Positions 1 through 5,196 of a DNA stretch of 11,469 bases are shown here, in pieces (positions within the stretch are counted from its first letter, which is position 1; every line of letters starts with the position of its first letter). The notes under the pieces are model-generated. The model was not told the origin of the DNA and did no database searches. It worked only from the letters and a program-made list of their open reading frames with translations. The stretch is from an uncultured Clostridia bacterium. GTDB taxonomy: Bacteria > Bacillota > Clostridia > Christensenellales > CAG-138. Location of the stretch: contig CALGGM010000125.1 of NCBI GenBank assembly GCA_937915925.1, positions 1 to 11,469 on the forward strand. The letters run 5' to 3'. The translations under genes and the position numbers were made by a program.

Positions 1-284
1 GTCTTCGTCCCGAAATGGTCGATATCTACACCGAGGATCCGCATCACAAGAACACGGTCGCCGCAAAGGTCTATGCCAATCAGCCCGCGGGCAGCGAAAC
101 GCTCGTTACGCTGACGGTCGGCGGAACCGAGTTCCTTGCGATCCAGGTCGGTCTGGTAGAATATGATATGAATCAAGATGTATTTGTTGTCTTGCATCCG
201 GGCCGCATGAACGTGTATAATAAGAAGACGGAACGGCTGATCAAGTTTGCAAAGACCAAGCATAAGGCAGGCATTGACGACTGA
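1..284 (+). CDS. ABC transporter ATP-binding protein, C-terminal TOBE domain (5' truncated)
   Basis: Only the last 93 or so codons are present. The reading frame is open from base 3 and ends at TGA 282-284. The first visible residues are L-R-P-E-M-V-D-I. An RPE box like this opens the TOBE domain that follows the nucleotide-binding domain in MalK/UgpC/PotA/FbpC-type importer ATPases. The ATG at 15 lies inside this motif and is therefore internal, not a start. The remainder alternates short beta-strand segments (VAAKVYANQPAGSE, LVTLTVGGTEFLAIQV, DVFVVLHPGRMNVY), as expected for an OB-like TOBE fold, and ends in a basic tail. The Walker A, signature and Walker B motifs are outside the window. 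The protein would sit on the cytoplasmic face of the importer and power uptake of the ligand bound by the lipoprotein encoded 37 nt downstream. The family call rests on a short stretch, but the RPE motif and the neighbour agree. Confidence 0.75.
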   Translation, partial: LRPEMVDIYTEDPHHKNTVAAKVYANQPAGSETLVTLTVGGTEFLAIQVGLVEYDMNQDVFVVLHPGRMNVYNKKTERLIKFAKTKHKAGIDD

Positions 285-306
285 TCAACGACGGACAGAT
301 CAAACG

Positions 307-313
307 AAAGGAG
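307..313 (+). promoter_or_regulatory. Ribosome binding site fixing the start of the solute-binding lipoprotein
   Basis: AAAGGAG lies 8 nt before the ATG at 322. An in-frame ATG at 247 lies inside the preceding ATPase gene, has no comparable site, and would put 25 polar residues in front of the signal peptide. The site therefore selects 322. Confidence 0.8.
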
Positions 314-321
314 CAACACGC

Positions 322-1569
322 ATGAAAAAGTATTTGGCGATCCTTGTTTCGCTGATCCTGCTCTGCGCGGCTGTCGCGTGCGGCGGCAACAACGGAGCGA
401 ACGCGAACGTTGAGGACGACGGAATCGATTGGGAGCACATGTCCCAGGAAGAGCTCTATGAGATGGCAAAGGAGGAGGGCGGCGTCGTAAAGATCTACGC
501 GACGACCACCGACGCGGAAACGGCGCGAAAGAAGATCGCGCGTGATTTCCCGGACGTCAACTTCGAGTTCGTTTCCTGCGACACGAACACCATCAAGAGC
601 CTTCTGGAGCGCGACTATGACGCGGGCAAGGTCAACGCGGACGTCGTTCTGGTCAAGGATGCTTCCGGCGAGATATACAACGGACTCGTTGCGTATGACA
701 TCCTGAAGATCTACTATCCCGCGGCGATCTGCGAGCACATCGATCCGGAGCTTCTGACCTACGGCATGCCGCTGTATTCGACGTTCAACCCATGGTTCTA
801 CAGCACCCGCGACTTCCCGGACGGTCCGCCGATCGAGAGCTGGTGGGATATCGTCAAGGGCTACAACGTCGATACCAAGTCCTATAAGGACGCGGACGGC
901 AACGATACGCAGTATTGGAATGTTTACACCAAGGACATCAAGGGCGCTTCCTACGCGGCACTGTGGGCGCAGCTGATCATCGATAGCGACGCGCTGTTCG
1001 AACAGTACAAAAAGCAGTACGGCGAGGACCTCGTGATCACCTACACCGATAAGTTGCAGAACAACACGTTCAAGAGCTTCCCGGAGAACAACGCGGGCGT
1101 CGAGCTGTTCTGGCGCTTCACGCAGATGCAGTCCTTCGAACAGGCGGACGGCGACGCGGTAGCCAACGCGGTCGACCTTTCCGTCAACGGTCCGACAATC
1201 GGTCTGTGCTCCGCCTCGAAGCTGGACAACCGTGACAGCTCCGGCATGCAGATCGGCTGGGTCACCGGACTTTCGCCCTACACCGCGCAGAACGCGGCAA
1301 GCTATGTCTACGTCGCAAGCAACTGCGACAACCCGGCGGGCGCACGTCTGTACATCAACTACATCATGGGCGGCGACGACGGACAGAGCGGCTGCTATCA
1401 GACGTTCGACAAGCTCGGTCACTGGTCGGTCCGCGACGACGTCGTGTATGAGAAATCCGGCGTGGAAGCGAGCGAGGTCGGATTGAAAGCGCCCGACATG
1501 AAGCAAATCTACAGCTACTTCGTCAGCGTACAGAGCTACTGGGATCTCTGGTCGAGCTGGAGAAAATAA
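322..1569 (+). CDS. ABC transporter solute-binding lipoprotein (iron(III)/family 1-like)
   Basis: This 415-residue protein starts with a lipoprotein signal peptide: MKK, a hydrophobic stretch (residues 4-19) and the lipobox A-V-A-C with Cys20 as the lipidation site. An acidic, Gly/Asn-rich tether follows. The mature part has the look of a family 1 extracellular binding protein related to Fe3+/AfuA-type proteins. A first lobe starts with EEGGVVKIYATTTDAETARK (residues 51-70) and FPDVNFEFV. ADVVLVKDASGEIYN comes next, and the hinge/second-lobe region is around LYSTFNPWFYSTRDFP (151-166). A C-terminal NPAGARLYINYIMGG (337-351) matches the usual NP..A..F..F conserved late segment. Its role is to capture ligand outside the membrane and deliver it to the permease. 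The ligand is unknown: iron, phosphonate, sugar phosphate and polyamine are all compatible with this broad fold. It follows the ATPase gene by 37 nt with no terminator between, so the two are very likely cotranscribed. No permease gene is seen in the window. Confidence 0.85.
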   Translation: MKKYLAILVSLILLCAAVACGGNNGANANVEDDGIDWEHMSQEELYEMAKEEGGVVKIYATTTDAETARKKIARDFPDVNFEFVSCDTNTIKSLLERDYDAGKVNADVVLVKDASGEIYNGLVAYDILKIYYPAAICEHIDPELLTYGMPLYSTFNPWFYSTRDFPDGPPIESWWDIVKGYNVDTKSYKDADGNDTQYWNVYTKDIKGASYAALWAQLIIDSDALFEQYKKQYGEDLVITYTDKLQNNTFKSFPENNAGVELFWRFTQMQSFEQADGDAVANAVDLSVNGPTIGLCSASKLDNRDSSGMQIGWVTGLSPYTAQNAASYVYVASNCDNPAGARLYINYIMGGDDGQSGCYQTFDKLGHWSVRDDVVYEKSGVEASEVGLKAPDMKQIYSYFVSVQSYWDLWSSWRK

Positions 1570-1596
1570 TCTGAGTCGGAATCTGCAGGAGAAGGT

Positions 1597-2139
1597 ATGG
1601 CAAAGAAGCAATCCAAACTGGATCGGAAGATCGACGCGTTTGCGCGGGCAGCATTCATAGGGGAGGACGGCAAGCCGAAGAGCGCCGTTTGGCTCTATGC
1701 GTTCCTGCTGACGATCGGCTTCGGGCTTCTGTACGTTCTCCTGTATCTTGTTTTCGGCTTTCTGTTCGGAAAAAACGGCGACGCAGGGTTCGGAACGGTT
1801 GTGCTGCACGCGCTGGTCACGGCGGTGCTCGGAAGCGTGCCTGCCGTGCTGCTCGCGGTCTTTTTGAAGGCGGAGCGCAAGGCGCTTGTCGCATACGCGT
1901 ATGTGTGGCTCGCGGTGCTGTTCGTGCTGTCGCTGATCATGGGTTTCCTGCTTTGCGATTGGAAGGGCGGAAACGGTTGGACGGAGCTGATCGCGCTGTC
2001 CACCGTCGTGTTCTTCCCGTCGCTTTTGGCAATTCTGGTCGGCGGCATTCCGACATGGATCCTTTACCGCAAGGCGCGTAAAACGCAGACGGAGGAGGAA
2101 CCGCCCGCGAAATCACGCCCGTCGTACTACAACACCTGA
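1597..2139 (+). CDS. Small four-helix membrane protein of unknown function
   Basis: This 180-residue protein begins 27 nt after the binding-protein gene, with AGGAG at 1587-1591, 5 nt before the ATG. After a basic amphipathic N-terminus (MAKKQSKLDRKIDAFARAAF) there are four predicted membrane segments at about residues 30-57, 64-91, 97-120 and 129-156. A polar, Glu/Pro-rich tail follows (TQTEEEPPAKSRPSYYNT). Positive charges flank TM1 at the start and TM4 at the end (YRKARK), which places both termini in the cytoplasm by the positive-inside rule. I recognise no catalytic motif, and it lacks the EAA loop expected of an ABC permease, so it is unlikely to be the missing permease. Its position between the importer genes and the hydrolase gene suggests an accessory or regulatory membrane partner, but that is inference from context only. 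Confidence 0.75.
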   Translation: MAKKQSKLDRKIDAFARAAFIGEDGKPKSAVWLYAFLLTIGFGLLYVLLYLVFGFLFGKNGDAGFGTVVLHALVTAVLGSVPAVLLAVFLKAERKALVAYAYVWLAVLFVLSLIMGFLLCDWKGGNGWTELIALSTVVFFPSLLAILVGGIPTWILYRKARKTQTEEEPPAKSRPSYYNT

Positions 2140-2142
2140 GCC

Positions 2143-3093
2143 ATGCTGGAGCTGTTCTTCTGCAACGTCGGCGACGGCGACGCCGTACTCATTTCAGAGC
2201 ATCGGCGGGGGCTTCCCGATTATACGGTGCTTGTGGACACAGGCAGACCGTTCGTCGAGCCGAAGGAAGGCTCGCTTCGCAAGGAAGCGATCTACTATCT
2301 CAAGGATCGCGGCGTCGATCACATCGATCGCATGTACATCTCGCACTTGCACATCGATCACGTCGGCGGCGCAATGCGCGTTCTGCATGCGATCCGTACC
2401 GATCGGCTGTATGCGCTGTCGTTTCCGCCAAAGGACGCGGGGTGGATCGCCCCGTCGTTCACCTCAACGGAGAAGGCGGCAAACGGGCTTGTGCATCTTC
2501 TGAACATCTGGAAGGAGATCACGGACGCGGCAAAGGCAAACGGCACGGCGCTGTGCTCCGCGCAGAGCGAAACGGAGCGGCTGACGGAACGGCTCACCTT
2601 GGAGACGATCCTTCCGGACCGCGGCGTCATCGGGCGGCAAGCCCGCATGTTCGATGCGCTGTACCGCGGCGAACCGGTCGACGGAAAGGAACGGTATCGC
2701 GTTTCCAAGGAGCGCAACGTTTCGAGCGTCATGCTGCGATTCACGTATGCGGGACGCAGCGTGCTTCTGACCGGCGATCGCTACGCATCCGATTTCGAGG
2801 ATCTGCCGCTTGCCCCGTGCGACGTCTTGAAGCTGCCGCACCACGGCGATCCGAAGTCCATGACCCCGGCGCTTCTCAACCGGCTGTCTCCACAGCTTGC
2901 GGTGATCTCGTGTCAGAACGACAAGTCGCAGAAGAAGGACCGTCCGAACGCGGAGATTGTCGCGCTGCTGCAAACAAAGGCGACCGTTCTCTGCACGGAA
3001 AACAAGCCGCTGCCCACGCTGGCGGCGTCGACGCACAACGGCGTCCGCATCACGGTCGTCGACGACGGTTCGATCGCGTGCGAAACAGAATAA
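2143..3093 (+). CDS. Soluble ComEC/Rec2-like metallo-beta-lactamase-fold hydrolase
   Basis: This 316-residue protein has the full metal-binding set of the MBL fold in ComEC order. The strand FFCNVGDGDAVLI (5-17) is equivalent to the ComEC F-DVGQGDA-LI motif. VDTG with Asp32 comes next, then H68-L-H70-I-D72-H73, the HxHxDH motif. TGD follows at 210-212 and LPHHG with His233/His234 after that. The C-terminal part (LAVISCQNDKSQKKDRPNAE) matches the ComEC segment with a late P-N. There is no signal peptide and no membrane segment, so it is a stand-alone cytoplasmic enzyme and not the DNA-uptake channel. The family includes nucleases and phosphodiesterases; the substrate here is not known. The gene starts 3 nt after the preceding stop without a recognisable ribosome binding site, which points to translational coupling with the membrane-protein gene. 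An insert at about residues 95-195 between the HxHxDH and TGD motifs could carry the specificity. Confidence 0.85.
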   Translation: MLELFFCNVGDGDAVLISEHRRGLPDYTVLVDTGRPFVEPKEGSLRKEAIYYLKDRGVDHIDRMYISHLHIDHVGGAMRVLHAIRTDRLYALSFPPKDAGWIAPSFTSTEKAANGLVHLLNIWKEITDAAKANGTALCSAQSETERLTERLTLETILPDRGVIGRQARMFDALYRGEPVDGKERYRVSKERNVSSVMLRFTYAGRSVLLTGDRYASDFEDLPLAPCDVLKLPHHGDPKSMTPALLNRLSPQLAVISCQNDKSQKKDRPNAEIVALLQTKATVLCTENKPLPTLAASTHNGVRITVVDDGSIACETE

Positions 3094-3156
3094 CGAAGCA
3101 TACTTCGCCTTCGGGCGGGATGTGATAACCAGAAAATCAATGTAGGAGGAAATACC

Positions 3157-5121
3157 ATGAAGAAGCTACTTTCCATGTTGCTCGTTCTGCTGATGGTTGT
3201 GGCGCTCGTTGCCTGCAATCAGACGCAGACGGAGCAGCCGCAGGCAACGGAAGCGCCGTCCGAGCCGACGGAGCAGACGGAGCAGACCGAACCGGTTGAG
3301 CCGACGGAGCCCGGCGTTGTATATGCGGGTCTTGCGCTGCAGCTCAAGAATAAGACCGGCGTCACGATCAACGAGATGTACATCTATCCCGTGGGTGAAG
3401 ACATGGGCAACAGCGTTGTCGAAGCCGGTTGGCAGGATAAGGATGTCGATCCCGACGGCTATGAGAAGTTCATCTACATCGTCCGCGAGCCGGGCAAGGA
3501 GATGGAAGTCACCGTCGTGTTCGAGGACGGCACGAAGGCAGTCTGGCAGGTCGGCACGCTTGCGCATTACGACGAGCTCTCTCTGAAGAAGGGCACCGAT
3601 GTTGCGAGCTGGGAGCATGAAGCGCTTGACAAGGACGAAGACAAGGCGGCATGCGATCTCGCGGCGGCAATCGGCAAAACGGCGGATAACTTCTATCCGG
3701 GTTACGAGCTGATTCCGGTCGAGTTCAAGAACAAGACCGGCAAGGCGATCACGGAGCTGTACTTCTACGAAGAAGGCGGCGATCCGAAGGCGTACAACAA
3801 TCTGATCGACTATCTGTACACCGACGATGGCATCAAGATGGATTCGCTCATGTCCGGCAAGGCGAAGGAAGGCGGCAAGTACCTCTTCAAGTGCTTCATT
3901 CGTCCGCATACCGATAACTACATGATCGACGTGGTCTTTGACGACGGCGCAACGATCACCTACCCGATCGAGGGCTGGTTTAAGGCGGATGCAGACGGCA
4001 ACCTGCCGAACGAGATCTCCCTGAAGAATGCGGAGGATCCGGACGATATCAAGGTCCAGTATGACGACGGCGTACCGGAACCGATCGATTACCTTGCAGA
4101 ATCGCTCGCGAAGGGCCTCGTGATGGATCAGTGGTATCCGACCTACACGACGGTTACCGTTGATGCGGCAGCGCTTGAAGCGGCAAAGGCAGAGCTTGCG
4201 AAGGTCGTCGTGCCCGCACCCGAAGAGGGCGCAGAGCCCGCAGAACCCGAAGCGCCCGCAGAGCCCGAAGCGCCCGCAGCGGCAGTTCCCGAAGGCTACA
4301 CCGGCCTCCATCTGATGCTCAAGAACAAGTCCGGTCAGGAGATCTACAAGGTCTACCTGTTCCCGACCGGCGAGGACAAGGGCAAGAACATCTTCAAGAC
4401 GGTCCATGACGAAAACATCCCGACCGAGGATGAAACCGTTGAGGGCAAGCCGCATGAGGTGTTTGCATACGTCTTCCGCGAGACCGATAAGCTCGGCGCA
4501 ATGACGCTGAAGGTTCGCTACGCGGACGATTCCGAGCAGGACTTCGAGCTTGCTGCGCTTGAGGATTACACCGTGTTCACCGTCAAGGCGGATCCGGCAG
4601 ACTTCAAGCAGAAGGTCAGCGACGACGCTGAGGATATGGCGGCGATGGACGCGGTCGCGGCTGCAGGCGTTTCCACCGACGGTGTGGAGTTCGGACCTAT
4701 TGAGGCGGCAGAAGCGCCCGCTGCGGCAGTACCCGACGGATTTGTGAGTCTTGCGCTGAACATCAAGAACAAGACCGGCGCAACGATCAATGCGGTCTAT
4801 ATCTATGCAGTCGGTGCAGAGGATAAGGGCGCAAGTGTCGTTCCGGAAGGCTGGAAGGACAAGGACGCTGACGGCGACAACTACGAGAAGAACATCTACA
4901 TCATCCGTCCGGCAGGCGCGCTGGTGGTTGAGATCGTCATGGAAGACGGTACCGTTTCCACCAAGGAAGTCGAGCTGAACATGTATGACAAGATCTCCTT
5001 CAAGGGCGTTGCGGCGGACGATTGGAAGATCGAAGCGAACGACGATCCCGCGGACATCGCGCTGATGGAAGCGCTCGTAACCGAGGGCAAGACCTCCGAC
5101 GAGTGGTATCCGGCAAACTGA
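3157..5121 (+). CDS. Lipoprotein with four copies of an unassigned N-K-T-G domain
   Basis: This 654-residue protein is preceded by AGGAGGA (3144-3150), 6 nt from the ATG. It has a clear lipoprotein signal with L17-V-A-C20, then a Thr/Glu/Pro-rich tether to residue 52. Four related domains follow at about 55-183, 184-330, 379-514 and 527-654. Each opens with a strand and a [LFI]KNK[TS]G box (63-68, 190-195, 388-393, 536-541) and then I-x-x-[VLM]Y[ILF][YF]. Copies 1 and 4 then share a GW-DKD...YEK-IYI-R stretch and an EDGT turn, and copies 1, 2 and 4 end in D-x-[FW]-Y-P. The predicted make-up is mostly beta-strand with one short C-terminal helix. An Ala/Glu/Pro linker (about 352-378) separates copies 2 and 3. 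I do not recognise the family. It faintly resembles small beta domains with an N-T-G...LY-SP start seen in other bacteria, but I cannot confirm that. Its placement suggests an outer-surface binding or scaffold role. The gene has a 63-nt leader after the hydrolase gene and is closed by the terminator at 5136. Confidence 0.85.
   Translation: MKKLLSMLLVLLMVVALVACNQTQTEQPQATEAPSEPTEQTEQTEPVEPTEPGVVYAGLALQLKNKTGVTINEMYIYPVGEDMGNSVVEAGWQDKDVDPDGYEKFIYIVREPGKEMEVTVVFEDGTKAVWQVGTLAHYDELSLKKGTDVASWEHEALDKDEDKAACDLAAAIGKTADNFYPGYELIPVEFKNKTGKAITELYFYEEGGDPKAYNNLIDYLYTDDGIKMDSLMSGKAKEGGKYLFKCFIRPHTDNYMIDVVFDDGATITYPIEGWFKADADGNLPNEISLKNAEDPDDIKVQYDDGVPEPIDYLAESLAKGLVMDQWYPTYTTVTVDAAALEAAKAELAKVVVPAPEEGAEPAEPEAPAEPEAPAAAVPEGYTGLHLMLKNKSGQEIYKVYLFPTGEDKGKNIFKTVHDENIPTEDETVEGKPHEVFAYVFRETDKLGAMTLKVRYADDSEQDFELAALEDYTVFTVKADPADFKQKVSDDAEDMAAMDAVAAAGVSTDGVEFGPIEAAEAPAAAVPDGFVSLALNIKNKTGATINAVYIYAVGAEDKGASVVPEGWKDKDADGDNYEKNIYIIRPAGALVVEIVMEDGTVSTKEVELNMYDKISFKGVAADDWKIEANDDPADIALMEALVTEGKTSDEWYPAN
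3319..5118 (+). repeat. Four protein-level domain repeats within the lipoprotein gene
   Basis: Approximate DNA limits of the copies are 3319-3705, 3706-4146, 4291-4698 and 4735-5118. Copies 1 and 4 are most alike (LKNKTGVTINEMYIYPVG against IKNKTGATINAVYIYAVG; GWQDKDVDPDGYEK against GWKDKDADGDNYEK). Copy 2 has a longer insert after the first hairpin, and copy 3 has lost the terminal W-Y-P. The lead-in to copies 3 and 4 is also shared at DNA level: 4267-4295 and 4711-4739 match at 26 of 29 bases, 444 bp apart. This indicates that domain and linker were duplicated together. Confidence 0.8.
4240..4275 (+). repeat. Two tandem 18-bp units in the linker
   Basis: The unit GCAGARCCCGAAGCGCCC occurs twice in a row with one mismatch, preceded by a half copy at 4231-4239. 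It encodes A-E-P-E-A-P repeats, a flexible extended linker between domains 2 and 3 of the lipoprotein. Copy number may vary between strains. Confidence 0.85.
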
Positions 5122-5135
5122 TCTATGACAGAACA

Positions 5136-5169
5136 GCGGAGCGCGGTCTTTGACCGCCTCCGCGGTTTT
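5136..5169 (+). terminator. Intrinsic terminator after the repeat lipoprotein gene
   Basis: GCGGAG (5136-5141) pairs with CTCCGC (5158-5163), and GCGGTC (5143-5148) pairs with GACCGC (5152-5157). One C is bulged, the loop is TTT, and GG plus TTTT follows. This gives 12 GC-rich pairs and a short U tract 15 nt after the stop codon. The next gene starts only 27 nt beyond, with its AGGAGG at 5183-5188. Confidence 0.85.
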
Positions 5170-5196
5170 CCCGATCTATTTTAGGAGGCGTTTCGC

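Noticed and set aside
247..321. Upstream in-frame ATG that would lengthen the binding lipoprotein by 25 residues
   Set aside because: It lies inside the ATPase gene, lacks a ribosome binding site and would bury the lipoprotein signal peptide; AAAGGAG points to 322.
2143..3093. Competence gene comEC
   Set aside because: Only the MBL domain is present; the membrane channel and OB domains of ComEC are absent.
3094..3107. CGAAG-CATA-CTTCG hairpin just after the hydrolase stop codon
   Set aside because: It has only 5 bp and no U tract; too weak to call a terminator. At most it is an mRNA processing or stability element.
3121..3129. Possible extended -10 (TGTGATAAC) before the repeat lipoprotein
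   Set aside because: It has the TG extension and 4 of 6 matches to TATAAT, but no acceptable -35 at 16-18 nt upstream. An internal promoter here remains possible but unsupported.
5150..5182. TTGACC followed by TATTTT as a promoter for the phosphoesterase
   Set aside because: The spacer is 21 nt and the -35 lies within the terminator stem; transcription would begin inside the ribosome binding site.
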